64,000 nt of DNA from Streptomyces seoulensis (GTDB taxonomy: Bacteria; Actinomycetota; Actinomycetes; Streptomycetales; Streptomycetaceae), in the NCBI GenBank assembly GCA_013364255.1, contig CP054936.1, positions 5,176,853 to 5,240,852 on the forward strand. The letters run 5' to 3'. Made by a program: the position numbers and the translations under genes. Position 1 is the stretch's first letter. Each line of letters starts with the position of its first letter. This document shows, in pieces, positions 1 through 9,058 of this stretch. The notes below the pieces were generated by a model. It was given only the letters and a program-made list of their open reading frames with translations, was not told the origin of the DNA and searched no databases.

Positions 1-594
1 GACGTCCTGCCCGACGCGGCCGCCGTCCGGGAACGGGTGCTGAGCAGGGACGACTGGGTCGAGGGCTATCCGTACACCACGCAGACCTGGCCCGGCCTGC
101 GCACCATGCCCGGTCTGGAGCCGGGCGAACTGGCGCGGGTGGAGCGGCTGGTGCGCAAGGCCACCGGGGCGAAGGAACTGTGGGTGCAGCAGGCGCCCGG
201 CGGCGGCACCCTCAACCACAACTGCGTCCAGGTCGTCGGCGAGGGCGAGAGCGAGCCGCGCCCGCACACCGACTCCCGCGCGCTGTGCCGGTACGCGGCC
301 GTGCTCTACCTCAACCCGGCCGCCCCCAAGGACTGCGGCACCAGCTTCTACCGCCAGTCCCTGCCCGGCGGCCGGCTCGGCGGCAACGTCGTCCAGGCCC
401 CGCACACCAACCTCGTGGAGGCGCTGGGCACCCGGTTCGTCGCGCCGGACGCCTTCGAGGAGGACGTACGGGTGCCGCACAAGGCCAACCGGCTGCTGCT
501 CTACCACGCCAACCTGGTGCACAGCGCGACCGGCTACTTCGGCCGGACGCTGGCGGAGAAGCGGATGACGGCGGTCTTCTTCTGGATGGCCTAG
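1..594 (+). CDS. DUF6445-like 2OG-Fe(II) oxygenase-fold protein, 5' truncated by window edge
   Basis: The frame is open from base 1, so the true start lies outside the window; the first internal ATG is not preferred. The visible 197 residues carry an H-x-D iron motif (PHTD) followed by a core strand region (YAAVLYLNP) and a distal histidine in NLVHSATGYFG. That is the layout of the double-stranded beta-helix of 2-oxoglutarate/Fe(II) oxygenases, and the overall look matches the DUF6445 family. The substrate cannot be read from the sequence. The gene is followed by about 135 bp before the next plus-strand gene. Family placement is from memory of conserved motifs; catalytic activity is inferred. 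Confidence 0.75.
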   Translation, partial: DVLPDAAAVRERVLSRDDWVEGYPYTTQTWPGLRTMPGLEPGELARVERLVRKATGAKELWVQQAPGGGTLNHNCVQVVGEGESEPRPHTDSRALCRYAAVLYLNPAAPKDCGTSFYRQSLPGGRLGGNVVQAPHTNLVEALGTRFVAPDAFEEDVRVPHKANRLLLYHANLVHSATGYFGRTLAEKRMTAVFFWMA

Positions 595-730
595 TGCTGC
601 GGCCTGCGGTCCCGCCGTGTCCGCCCGCTCCCGCCGCTCCGAGGGCGCCTGACGTCCCGTCGGCCGATGCGGTGATCGCCGATACTCGCCGTGTCGACGT
701 CGCGGGGGACAGCCGGAAGGAAGCGAACGC

Positions 731-1618
731 ATGACCGAAACGACCCGTACCGTGGGTGTCCTGGGCACCGGGATCATGGGCGCTGCGATGGCCCGCAACC
801 TCGTCGGGGCCGGGCACGCCGTCCGGGTGTGGAACCGCACCCGGGCCAAGGCGGAGCCGCTGGCCGCCGACGGCGCCGAGGTCGTGGACACGGCCGCCGA
901 GGCGGTGCGCGACGCCGACGCGATCCTGACGATGCTGTACGACGGCGGCACGGTGCTGGAGGTCATGCGCGAGGCCGCCCCGGCGGCGCGTGCGGGCGCG
1001 GCGTGGGCGCAGTCGACCACGGCCGGCCTGGACACGGTCCCGGAACTGGCCGCCCTCGCCCGCGAGCATGGCCTGCTCTTCTACGACGCCCCGGTGCTCG
1101 GCACCAAGCAGCCCGCCGAGGCGGGGAAGCTGACCGTGCTGGCGGCGGGCCCGGCGGACGGCCGGGACGCGGTGACGCCGGTGTTCGACGCGGTCGGCGC
1201 CCGTACGGTGTGGACCGGCGAGGACGGGGCGGCGGCCACCTCCACCCGGCTCAAGCTGGTCGCCAACAGCTGGGTCCTCGCGGCCACCGCCGCCACCGGC
1301 GAGGCGCTCGCGCTGGCCAAGGGGCTCGGCGTGGACCCGCGCGGCTTCTTCGACCTCATCTCCGGCGGCCCGCTCGACATGGGCTACCTGCACGCCAAGG
1401 CCGCCCTGATCCTCGACGACGAGCTGCTGCCGCCGAGCTTCGCCGTGACCACGGCGGAGAAGGACGCCCGGCTGATCGTGGCGGCCGGGGAGAGCTGCGG
1501 CGTCCGCCTCGACGTGGCCGCCGCGAGCGCCGAGCGCTTCGCCCGCGCGGCCGCCCAGGGACACGGCGCGCAGGACATGGCGGCGGCGTACTTCGCCAGC
1601 TTCGACGAGAAGTCCTGA
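731..1618 (+). CDS. NAD(P)-dependent beta-hydroxyacid dehydrogenase family oxidoreductase
   Basis: The 295-residue protein begins with a Rossmann motif (VLGTGIMGAAMARNL) close to the GxGxMG signature of 3-hydroxyisobutyrate / 6-phosphogluconate dehydrogenases. WNRT follows beta-2 and is consistent with NADP(H) preference. The substrate-loop region is QSTTAGLDT, and the conserved helix carrying the catalytic lysine is KLVANSW at about residues 174-180. A helical C-terminal domain follows, and the length is normal for the family. Start ATG is preceded by a purine-rich GGAAGGAAG site at about 715-723. It is probably a stand-alone gene. The real substrate (hydroxyisobutyrate, glyoxylate, tartronate semialdehyde or an imine) cannot be told. 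Confidence 0.88.
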   Translation: MTETTRTVGVLGTGIMGAAMARNLVGAGHAVRVWNRTRAKAEPLAADGAEVVDTAAEAVRDADAILTMLYDGGTVLEVMREAAPAARAGAAWAQSTTAGLDTVPELAALAREHGLLFYDAPVLGTKQPAEAGKLTVLAAGPADGRDAVTPVFDAVGARTVWTGEDGAAATSTRLKLVANSWVLAATAATGEALALAKGLGVDPRGFFDLISGGPLDMGYLHAKAALILDDELLPPSFAVTTAEKDARLIVAAGESCGVRLDVAAASAERFARAAAQGHGAQDMAAAYFASFDEKS

Positions 1619-1771
1619 CGGCGGCGGGGCGCGACGGCGGGGCGGCGACGGCGGGGCGCGGTGCCGGGGCGGCGCCGGGGGCTCGTCGGGCGGGGCGGCG
1701 CCTCGGGCTCGTCGGGCGGGTCGGCGTCGGAGGGGTGAGGGTCGGGGCAGCGGCCGGACTGGTCGGGCGGA

Positions 1772-3040
1772 TCAGCGTCTGAGGATCGATCGCCGGGGCA
1801 GCAGCTGGGGCTCGACGGCCGGGGCGGCGTCCGAGGGGCGGCCGTCGAGGCAGCAGCCGAGGTCCGGCGACGGGGGCTCGACGGTGCGCGAAGGCGCCGT
1901 CTCGGTGGCGAGTACGGCCTCGTCGGGCTGTCCGGCGCTCGCCGCCGGACGCAGGGCCGCGCGGACGGCCGCTGTGGACCGTTCGGACCGTTCGGACCGA
2001 GCGGCGCTCACCGGCGAGCGGTCCTCACGTCCCGCGCCCGCGCCCGTATCGGCGTCGGCGCCGACGGTGGTCCGGCCCGGGCGTCCGGTGCCGGACGTGA
2101 CCCGGTCCGGCCGGCCGGGTCCGGCCGCCGGGCGGTCGGCCCGTGGGACACGTGCCGCCGTCGCCGTCGCCGTCGCCGTCGTCGCCGGTTCCGGTCGGGG
2201 GGCGGGCGCGGGTTCCGGGGCCGGCGGGGCCGGGTCCGTCGTGGGCGGGGAGCCTGCGGGCGCCACGTCCGTCGGGCCGGCGGGCCGTCCGGGCCGCCCC
2301 CCGGCCGCCCCCGCCCCGGCCGCCCCCGCACCGGCCGGCCCGCGCTCGGCGCGCGCCGCGAGTCCGCGGCGGCGCAGTACGCGCCAGGCGCGTTCGTCGA
2401 TCAGGGCCAGGACCAGCGCCGTGGCCACCGCGATCAGGTGTTCGCGGCCGGCCAGGTTGGGCTTGAGCACGGACTCGACGACCATCGAGCCGCCGGTGAG
2501 GAAGAAGACGACGGGCGCCCGCCGGACGACGGCGAGGTAGGTGAACAGGCCCACGACGGCCGCGGACGGACCCGTGTCGAGGACGTGGCCGATCTCCGGC
2601 GGCAGCCCGAACCCCCACCAGCCGGGCCCCGCCGCGAGCATCACCCGCACCGTGAGGGTGCCGGCCAGGGTCGTGGCGTAGGAGATGAACAGGGTGCGGC
2701 GCCGGCCCAGGGTCAGTTCGGCCAGCGCGAACGCCAGGAACAGCTGGGTGATGCCCGCCCACACCGGCAGGTCGAGGGCGGGGACGTAGAGCGAGACGGG
2801 GGTGCGCAGCAGGGCCTGCCACAGGGGCAGGTCGGCCTGGACGCCGCCGGTGAGCCGGACCACGGTCTCGCCCCGCGGGTGCTGGGCGATCGCGTGGAAG
2901 AAGATCACCCCGAAGGCGGCCACGAAGGCGAGCAGCAGCCCCGAAAGACCGCGCCGCGCCAGCCGCCGCACCGGATCGACCACCATGGCGTGCCACTCGC
3001 CCCGCAGGGTGCGCAGGACGAACCGCGCGAACCGGGTCAC
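1772..3040 (-). CDS. Rhomboid-like polytopic membrane protein with low-complexity tail
   Basis: From the GTG at 3040 the product starts VTRFARFVLRTLRGEW and has about six hydrophobic segments in the first 230 residues, including LLLAFVAAFGVIFFHAI and ITQLFLAFALAELTLG. It resembles the rhomboid-like proteins common in Streptomyces. I see no clear GxSG/His catalytic pair, so proteolysis is not claimed. The last roughly 190 residues are Pro/Ala/Arg/Thr-rich low complexity and presumably cytoplasmic. The longer open frame to 3172 begins with arginine/glycine-rich sequence that looks non-coding, hence the GTG choice. It lies downstream of secDF on the same strand with a 190-bp gap. Confidence 0.6.
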   Translation of the reverse strand: MTRFARFVLRTLRGEWHAMVVDPVRRLARRGLSGLLLAFVAAFGVIFFHAIAQHPRGETVVRLTGGVQADLPLWQALLRTPVSLYVPALDLPVWAGITQLFLAFALAELTLGRRRTLFISYATTLAGTLTVRVMLAAGPGWWGFGLPPEIGHVLDTGPSAAVVGLFTYLAVVRRAPVVFFLTGGSMVVESVLKPNLAGREHLIAVATALVLALIDERAWRVLRRRGLAARAERGPAGAGAAGAGAAGGRPGRPAGPTDVAPAGSPPTTDPAPPAPEPAPAPRPEPATTATATATAARVPRADRPAAGPGRPDRVTSGTGRPGRTTVGADADTGAGAGREDRSPVSAARSERSERSTAAVRAALRPAASAGQPDEAVLATETAPSRTVEPPSPDLGCCLDGRPSDAAPAVEPQLLPRRSILRR

Positions 3041-3229
3041 CGTCCCACGTCCACGCCGTGTCCCTTCCGGTGCTCCCGGTCTCACGCTGTCTCCCCGGCC
3101 TGTCCTTCCGCTCCCTGCGCCGCCGTACCACCGCTCGGCTCCTCGGAGCAGTTCCCCGCCCTCCGTGCGCACAACCGTATGGACCCATATGGCACCCGGC
3201 GCGTTGCCTCGCGCGGGGCGACGTTCGTC

Positions 3230-5536
3230 TCAGCGGAGCGGGAACGCCGCGCGGGGCGCACTCCGTCGCCGCCGTGCGTGCCGCAGTCGGTCCAGCTCGA
3301 CGGCGAGGGGAGCCGCGGTCAGGACCGACGAGTACGTGCCGATCGCCAGGCCGATCAGCAGGGCGAGGGCGAAGTCGGTGAGCGAATCGCCGCCGAGCAC
3401 GGCCAGCGAGGCGAGGATGAGGACCGCTCCCATACCGGTGTTGACCGTGCGCGGCAGCGTCTGCGCGATCGCGCGGTCGGCGGCGTCGGCCAGCGGCGCC
3501 CGGCGGTCCCGCCGGACCAGCTCGCGGACCCGGTCGAAGACGACGACCGAGTCGTTGACCGAGTAGCCGATCACCGTCAGCAGCGCGGCGAGGAACACGC
3601 CGTCCACCGGCTTGCCCAGCCACGCGAACACGCCGACGAGGATCACCACGTCGTGCGCGAGCGCGGCGACCGCCGCCGTGCCGAACAGCCAGCGGAAGCG
3701 CGCCGCGAGGTACAGCAGCTGCGCGCCGAGGGCCACGGCGAGCGAGATCAGCGCGTTGCGCCGCAGCTCCTGGCCCAGGCTCGGGCCGATCAGCTCGTCG
3801 CGGACCTTCTCCGCGCCGCCGCCGAGCGCGCCGACGGTCCGGGTGAGCGTGTCCGTCCGGGCGTCGATCAGCTCCCCGGTGCGCACGGTCAGGCCGGTGT
3901 CCCCGGCGGCCTGCACGACGGCGCGCGGGAAGCCGGCCTCGGCGAGCGCCGCGCGGGCGCGTTCGGGATCGACGGCCGTGGCGGTGTCGTACTGGACCAG
4001 CCGGCCCCCGGTGAACTCCAGGCCGAGGTCGAGGCCGCGCACCGCGATGCCCGAGCCGGCGAGCACCAGCACGACGGCGGAGGCGGCCAGCCAGCGGCGC
4101 GGCCGGCGCATCGGCCGCGGGTCCCGGCGGGCCAGCGCGGCGCGGACCCGGCCGGTGGCGGCGATCCCGGTGAGGCGGGGCCGCCGGTGCACCCAGGCGC
4201 GCGAGGCGGCGAAGTCGGCGAGCACGCGGGTGACGACCAGGGCGCTGATCATGGAGGCGACGACGCCGATGCCGAGGGTGACGCCGAAGCCGCGCACCGG
4301 TCCGGATGCCAGGAAGAACAGCAGGCCGGCCGCGATGAGCGTGGTGACGTTGGAGTCGGCGATGGCGCTGAAGGCGTTGCGGAACCCGGCAGTGAGCGCC
4401 GAGCGGGTGGTCGGACGCACGCGCGCGGCGTGCTCCTCCCGCGCTCGCTCGAACACCAGGACGTTCGCGTCCACGGCCATGCCGATCGCCAGCACGAACC
4501 CGGCGAGCCCCGGCAGCGTCAGCGTGGCGCCGAGGGCGGCCAGGGCGGCGTAGGAGATCAGGCCGTAGGCGAGCAGGGCCAGCGCGGCGAGCGCGCCCAT
4601 GAGCCGGTAGACCACGATGATGAACAGCGCGGTCAGGGCGGTGCCGAGGGCGGCGGCCCAGGCGCTGGCGGTGATGGCGCGGGCGCCCAGGGTCGGGCCC
4701 ACGGTGTGCTGTTCGACCGTCTCGACCGGTACGGGCAGCGCGCCGCCGTTGATCAGCAGGGCCAGCTCGCGGGCTGCGCCGTCGTCGAACGCGCCGGTGA
4801 TCTGCGTGGAGCCGCCCGCGATGCCCGTGCCGCAGGCCACCGACGGGTCGACCTGCGGGGCGGAGATGATCCGATCGTCCAGCACGATCGCCACCCGGCG
4901 CGCGGGATCGCCCGCCGGACGGCAGGCGGCCCGGCCGGTCAGCTCCGCCCACCGCTCGCGGCCCGCCCGGTCGAAGTCGACGGTGACGTGCCAGCCGGCG
5001 CCGGACTCCGCGTCGAACCGGGCCCCGGCGCCCTTGACGTCCTCGCCGGTCATCGCGGTGGCGGCCAGGCGCAGCCGCTGCCCGGACTCGTCGGGCAGCA
5101 CCCGCTCCCCGGCCGCCTCCTTCTCCGCCGCCGTCCCCTGCCCGGCGACGGCGGGGCCGAGGACCGGGTGGACGGTGAGCTGCGCGGTGCGGCCGAGCAC
5201 CTCGGCCGCCTGCTTCGGGTCCTGCACGCCGGGCAGTTCGACGATGATCCGGTGGGCGCCGGAGCGGACGAGGGTGGGTTCGGCGACGCCGAGCGCGTCG
5301 ACGCGCCCGCGCAGCACCTCCAGCGTGCGGTCGGTGGCCGCGCGGCCGACCTCGGCGGTCGGGGTGGAACGGGTCTCCAGCACGATCTGGGTGCCGCCGC
5401 GCAGATCGAGCCCGAGGCGGACCGGCACGGTGGCGGCGATGTACAGGGACACGGCGATGACGGCGAGGGCGAACAGCGCCCTCGCCCGGGCGGAGCGGAT
5501 CAACGGGGCCTCCGGCGGCGCGCCCGTGCGGGACAC
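3230..5536 (-). CDS. secDF: Fused protein translocase accessory subunit SecDF
   Basis: A single polypeptide contains a complete SecD half and a complete SecF half. SecD marks are the LGLDLRGGTQIVLE strand just after the first membrane helix, a periplasmic domain with ELPGVQDP, INGGALPVP, and the helix with AIGMAVDANVLVFER. SecF marks are LDLGLEFTGG, a second set of membrane helices and IGYSVNDSVVVFDRVRE. Acidic residues in the DANV and NDSV helices are those used for proton coupling in SecDF. It acts with SecYEG in late secretion. The start is uncertain: GTG at 5536 precedes SRTGAPPEAPL, while upstream frame is Arg/Pro filler. Streptomyces usually also carries separate secD and secF, so this would be a paralogue. 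Confidence 0.9.
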   Translation of the reverse strand: MSRTGAPPEAPLIRSARARALFALAVIAVSLYIAATVPVRLGLDLRGGTQIVLETRSTPTAEVGRAATDRTLEVLRGRVDALGVAEPTLVRSGAHRIIVELPGVQDPKQAAEVLGRTAQLTVHPVLGPAVAGQGTAAEKEAAGERVLPDESGQRLRLAATAMTGEDVKGAGARFDAESGAGWHVTVDFDRAGRERWAELTGRAACRPAGDPARRVAIVLDDRIISAPQVDPSVACGTGIAGGSTQITGAFDDGAARELALLINGGALPVPVETVEQHTVGPTLGARAITASAWAAALGTALTALFIIVVYRLMGALAALALLAYGLISYAALAALGATLTLPGLAGFVLAIGMAVDANVLVFERAREEHAARVRPTTRSALTAGFRNAFSAIADSNVTTLIAAGLLFFLASGPVRGFGVTLGIGVVASMISALVVTRVLADFAASRAWVHRRPRLTGIAATGRVRAALARRDPRPMRRPRRWLAASAVVLVLAGSGIAVRGLDLGLEFTGGRLVQYDTATAVDPERARAALAEAGFPRAVVQAAGDTGLTVRTGELIDARTDTLTRTVGALGGGAEKVRDELIGPSLGQELRRNALISLAVALGAQLLYLAARFRWLFGTAAVAALAHDVVILVGVFAWLGKPVDGVFLAALLTVIGYSVNDSVVVFDRVRELVRRDRRAPLADAADRAIAQTLPRTVNTGMGAVLILASLAVLGGDSLTDFALALLIGLAIGTYSSVLTAAPLAVELDRLRHARRRRSAPRAAFPLR

Positions 5537-5586
5537 GGGCGGTGGTGGTGGGGGAGGAGAGGGGGATGGGGATGCGCGGGTGCGCG

Positions 5587-6060
5587 TCAGGCGCCGGAGA
5601 GTGCGGGCGGGGCCCGGTCGCGGTCGGGGACCGGATGGCTCAGGGAGGCGTGCGCGGGCGCGCGGGCCGGTGGGGTGCGCGCGGGCGCGGGCGGGGGTAC
5701 GGCGGGGGCGTCGACGGGGGCGGCGGCGGTGTGCCGGCCCGGTGGCGCCGGCCGCTCGCCGTGCCGCTCCAGCCGGACGCCGGCCGGGGCGGCACAGGCG
5801 GCGGGGCACTGATCGTCGGCGCGCGGTCCGCCGCCGGTGCTGGTGCCGCCGGTGCTGGTGCCGCTGTTGCTCGTGGTGCTGGTGCTGGTGCTGGTGGTCG
5901 TGGTCGTGGTGCTGGTGCCCGTGCCGTTCGCCGTGGACACGGTGAACACGGCGAACAGGGTCAGCAGAAGCAGCAGGACGGCCGTGAGCAGGGCGTACGC
6001 CCGGGTACCGCGGACGGGGACAGGGGCGGGGACGAGGGCGGGGCGGTACGCGGGGCGCAT
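5587..6060 (-). CDS. Small single-pass membrane or exported protein with Thr/Ser repeat stalk
   Basis: The 157-residue product has a positively charged N-terminus, one strong hydrophobic helix (about residues 22-41), then a Thr/Ser/Gly stretch (TSTTTTTTSTSTSTTSNSG and onward) and a Pro/Ala/Arg-rich tail. The stalk is encoded by a GTGGTG/GCTGGT-type triplet run. No domain is recognised. It sits between the response regulator (52-bp gap) and secDF (50-bp gap) in the same direction, so it may be transcribed with either. Composition suggests a surface-exposed linker; function unknown. Confidence 0.5.
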   Translation of the reverse strand: MRPAYRPALVPAPVPVRGTRAYALLTAVLLLLLTLFAVFTVSTANGTGTSTTTTTTSTSTSTTSNSGTSTGGTSTGGGPRADDQCPAACAAPAGVRLERHGERPAPPGRHTAAAPVDAPAVPPPAPARTPPARAPAHASLSHPVPDRDRAPPALSGA

Positions 6061-6111
6061 GCGCCTCCCCCTCTCACCTGGGTCGCGTGGGACACATGGG
6101 TCGCGGGCGGG

Positions 6112-6810
6112 TCAGGGTTCGACGAGGCCGGCGCGGATGGCGTAGCGGGTGAGTTCGAGGCGGTCGCGCAGGCCGAGCTTGTGCAGCAGGTTGGCGCGGT
6201 GCCGCTGGACGGTCTTGACGCTGATGTAGAGGATCTCGGCGATCTCCTTGGAGGAGTGGCCCTCCGCCACCAGCTTCAGGACCTCCTCCTCGCGCGGGGT
6301 GAGGACCTGGTCGGGGGTCTCGTCGCCGTGCCGGACGCGGTCGAGGTAGTTGCGGATCAGCGCGGTGACGGCGCCGGGGTAGAGGAACGGCTCGTCGCGC
6401 ATCGCGGCCCGGCAGGCGGCGACCAGGTCCCGGTCGGCGACGGACTTCAGCACGTAGCCGCAGGCCCCGGCCTTGAGCGCCTGGAAGAAGTACTGCTCGT
6501 TGTCGTGCATCGTCAGCATCAGGATGCGCAGGTCGGGCTTGAGGGAGGCCAGTTCGCGGGTGGCCTGGAGACCGGTCAGGCGGGGCATCGCGATGTCCAG
6601 CACGGCGAGGTCGACCTCGTGGGTGCGGGCCATCTCGATGGCCTCCGCGCCGTCCCCGGCCTCGGCGACCACCTCCAGGTCCGGTTCCTGGTCGAGGATG
6701 AGCCGCACCCCGCGCCGTACGAGGGCGTGGTCGTCGGCGAGCAGGATGCGGATCGTGCGCGGGGCGGCGCCGGACGCGGGCGGCGGGGTGGGGTGGGACG
6801 TGGACGGCAT
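6112..6810 (-). CDS. NarL/FixJ-type two-component response regulator
   Basis: The receiver domain (about residues 20-135) has the acidic pocket ADD at 25-27, phospho-acceptor Asp72 in VLDIAMP and Lys122 in GYVLKS. The C-terminal LuxR-type helix-turn-helix starts at LTPREEEVLKLVAEG and contains EIAEILYISVKTVQRHRANLL cut by the usual recognition helix. It is 2 nt downstream of the sensor kinase gene, so the pair is almost certainly translated together. All catalytic positions are intact, unlike the damaged pair at 44.4-46.1 kb. Target genes are unknown; autoregulation is plausible. Confidence 0.9.
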   Translation of the reverse strand: MPSTSHPTPPPASGAAPRTIRILLADDHALVRRGVRLILDQEPDLEVVAEAGDGAEAIEMARTHEVDLAVLDIAMPRLTGLQATRELASLKPDLRILMLTMHDNEQYFFQALKAGACGYVLKSVADRDLVAACRAAMRDEPFLYPGAVTALIRNYLDRVRHGDETPDQVLTPREEEVLKLVAEGHSSKEIAEILYISVKTVQRHRANLLHKLGLRDRLELTRYAIRAGLVEP

Positions 6811-6812
6811 GG

Positions 6813-7889
6813 TCAGGGCTGCTTCCTGGGCTTGCTGGGCAGGGGCGCGGTGAGACGGACACGGGTGCCGGCGCTCGGGTCGGCGGGCGTACCGGCGCCG
6901 GCCGCCGCCACGGACGCGTCCGTGGCGCCGACCGCGCCCGTCCCGCCCGGGACGGACCCGGCGACCGACGTGACCGACGTGACCGATGCGGCCGCGTCGG
7001 CGATGTCGAGCGCGGCCCCGATGAGCAGGGCCCGTTCGCGCATGCCGCGGATGCCGGCGCCCTCGCAGGCGGCCCTGATCCCGCGGCCGTCGTCGGTGAT
7101 GGCCAGCACCACGGCGCCGTCGGCGCGGGTGAGGGCGACCTCGACGCGTTCGGCGTCGGCGTGCCGGGCCGCGTTGGTCAGGCTCTCCTGGGCGACGCGG
7201 TAGAGGACCAGCTCCGTCTCCGGGTCCAGGGCGGGCAGGTCGGCGTCGAAGCGGCGCACCACCCGCAGCCCGGTGTGCGTGGCGAAGTCCGAGGTGAGCG
7301 AGGTCAGCGCGGCGATCAGGCCGAGGTCGTCGAGGACGCCGGGACGCAGCCGCCGTACCAGGCGCCGTACCTCGTCCAGGCTCTCCCGGGTGATCTCCTG
7401 CGCCTGGTGCAGCTCGTCACGCAGCGGCGGGTCGGCCGCGTCGGCGGACCGTTTGAGGGCCAGCAGGATCGCGGTCATGCTCTGCCCCACCTCGTCGTGC
7501 AGTTCCTGGGCGATACGGCGCCGTTCGGCCTCCTGGGCGAGCAGCACGCGGGCGCTGCTGGTGGCGCGCTCCTGCTCCAGCCGGTCGAGCATCGCGTTGA
7601 ACGTGCGGATCAGGTCGGCGACCTCGCCGCCGCCGTGCGCGGGCAGCCGCTGGCCGGGGCGCAGCAGGTCGACGGTGGTCATCAGCCGGGTCAGCCGGTC
7701 CAGCGGGGACAGGCCCCAGCGGAGCAGGGCGGCGTTGGCGACGAGCATGACGACCAGGCCGCCGACCAGGATGACCGCCTCGGTCAGCACCACCGGCACG
7801 GAGACGGTCACCGGCGCCCACAGCAGCAGCGCGGTGGCCGAACCCAGCACCACGGCGTTGAGTCCGAAGATCCGCCAGAACAGGGACAC
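6813..7889 (-). CDS. HAMP-containing NarL-family sensor histidine kinase
   Basis: The 358-residue kinase has two membrane helices (about 8-27 and 33-55) separated by a very short loop, so it has almost no extracellular sensor. A HAMP-like segment to about residue 105 follows, then the HisKA_3 dimerisation helix with His131 (AQELHDEVGQS). The ATPase domain has N-box Asn239 (ESLTNAARHA) and G-boxes DDGRG (266-270) and GAGIRGM (278-284). The C-terminus carries an Ala/Thr/Val-rich insertion before the final strand. The signal is probably sensed in the membrane or indirectly. Its partner regulator is directly downstream. Confidence 0.9.
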   Translation of the reverse strand: MSLFWRIFGLNAVVLGSATALLLWAPVTVSVPVVLTEAVILVGGLVVMLVANAALLRWGLSPLDRLTRLMTTVDLLRPGQRLPAHGGGEVADLIRTFNAMLDRLEQERATSSARVLLAQEAERRRIAQELHDEVGQSMTAILLALKRSADAADPPLRDELHQAQEITRESLDEVRRLVRRLRPGVLDDLGLIAALTSLTSDFATHTGLRVVRRFDADLPALDPETELVLYRVAQESLTNAARHADAERVEVALTRADGAVVLAITDDGRGIRAACEGAGIRGMRERALLIGAALDIADAAASVTSVTSVAGSVPGGTGAVGATDASVAAAGAGTPADPSAGTRVRLTAPLPSKPRKQP

Positions 7890-8260
7890 CGCGGTTCCGC
7901 CTCCTCATGTGCCGGGCTGTCATGCCTCCACTGTCGGGCATCGCGCACCCGGACGAGTCGCGGCCCCTGTCCGCCTCCGAGCCTGCCCGCCGTCCCCCGC
8001 CCGGTCGATGGGCTCCGGCCCCCATTTCCCGGGCTGCGGCCTACCCATGTCCGTACCGAGTGGATCGTGCGACCCGGCGTAAATGGGGTCTGCGACCGAT
8101 GGGTTCGCGCCGCCGCGTGGACAAGGCTGGAGGCACGCACCACGAGAACAGCAGGATCAACAGGCTCAACAGGGCTCAGCAGGAACAGCAGGAACAGCAG
8201 GCTCAGCAGGCTCAGCAGGTGCACGCAGGGCCGTGCGCAGGACCTACGGAAGGGACCGCC
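7890..8260 (+). promoter_or_regulatory. Divergent intergenic region with CAG-rich direct repeats
   Basis: This 371-bp gap separates the leftward kinase gene from the rightward TraR/DksA gene, so it should hold promoters for both. From about 8146 to 8219 it contains imperfect tandem repeats of an AACAGCAGG / CTCAGCAGG unit. This stretch is open in the same frame as the downstream gene and would read as Gln-rich (QQEQQEQQAQQAQQ). I place the gene start after it because a ribosome site (GGAAGGGA) lies directly before the ATG at 8261. Confidence 0.5.
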
Positions 8261-8587
8261 ATGTCGCTCGACGCCGCCCGGACCGATTCCCGCCCCGAGC
8301 GTCTGACCGCTCACGAGGCCCGCCGCCGCCTCGAACACGCGCGCGGCACCCGGCTGGTCCAGCTGCGGGCGCTCACCGAGACCGGGCAGAGCGCGGACGA
8401 CCATCTGATGTCCGCGCAGAAGGACGCGATCCAGCGGGTGCTCAAGGAGATCGACGCGGCGTTCGCCCGGATCGAGGACGGCACGTACGGGACCTGCCTG
8501 GGCTGCGCCAAGCCGGTCCCGGCCGAGCGCCTGGAGATCCTGCCGTACACGGGCCACTGCGTGGCCTGCATGCGCCGCACACCCTGA
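8261..8587 (+). CDS. TraR/DksA-type zinc-finger protein (first of two)
   Basis: The 108-residue protein has a helical coiled-coil-like N-terminal region (to about residue 75) and a C4 zinc finger: CLGC, then 17 residues, then CVAC, following EDGTYGTCLGC. The motif RIEDGTYGxCxxC and PAERLEILPYTGHC are DksA/TraR hallmarks. Such proteins bind the RNA polymerase secondary channel and tune initiation; in actinobacteria many are short stress-associated variants. The typical acidic coiled-coil tip is not evident, so classical DksA activity is uncertain. A second paralogue follows after 87 bp. Start chosen for the GGAAGGGA ribosome site. Confidence 0.85.
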   Translation: MSLDAARTDSRPERLTAHEARRRLEHARGTRLVQLRALTETGQSADDHLMSAQKDAIQRVLKEIDAAFARIEDGTYGTCLGCAKPVPAERLEILPYTGHCVACMRRTP

Positions 8588-8674
8588 GCCCCGGACGACC
8601 CCGCCCCCTCCCCCCCCGGCCCCCCGACACTCGTCTCCCGTCTCCGCTGCCCGCCCTGCCCGAGGGGTGAAACG

Positions 8675-9058
8675 GTGAACCACCAGACCATCGGCGACCG
8701 CGACCGCGACCGTGCCACGCGCCTGACGCCCGAGGACCTCGCCGCGCTGCGCGAGAACCTGCACGAGCAGCGCCTGTTCCGCCAGGAGCAGTTGCGGCAG
8801 ATCGCCACCGCGGTGACCGCCCGCCCGGACGACCCGCTCCGGCAGCAGGTCGCCGCGCAGGCCGAGGTCCGGATCGCGCTCGCCGCCTCCGCCCGGATGG
8901 TGCTGGCCGACGTCGAGGCCGCCCTCGCCCGCCTGGCCGACGGCAGCTACGGCGCCTGCCACCTGTGCCGTCGGCCCATCGCGCGCGAGCGGCTGGAGAT
9001 AGTGCCGCAGGCCCGCTACTGCGCCCGCTGCCAGCAGGTCAGGGAGGCCGGCCGGTGA
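8675..9058 (+). CDS. TraR/DksA-type zinc-finger protein (second of two)
   Basis: The 127-residue GTG-started protein has two long helices, including AALRENLHEQRLFRQEQL and an ALADVEAALARLADG segment. It ends in a C4 finger: CHLC, RRPIARERLEIVPQARY, CARC. It is a diverged paralogue of the gene upstream, sharing DGSYGxCxxC and RERLEIVPQ. A GAGGGG site sits 5-10 nt before GTG. Its stop overlaps the start of the actin-like gene (GTGA at 9055-9058), implying translational coupling and a shared role. Confidence 0.85.
   Translation: MNHQTIGDRDRDRATRLTPEDLAALRENLHEQRLFRQEQLRQIATAVTARPDDPLRQQVAAQAEVRIALAASARMVLADVEAALARLADGSYGACHLCRRPIARERLEIVPQARYCARCQQVREAGR

Noticed and set aside
2025..4952. 975-residue minus-strand frame opposite-frame to secDF and the rhomboid-like gene
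   Set aside because: Arg/Gly/Pro-rich shadow of two well-supported genes in another frame.
2438..5812. 1124-residue plus-strand frame across the secDF locus
   Set aside because: Long antisense frame caused by GC-rich third positions; no domain pattern.
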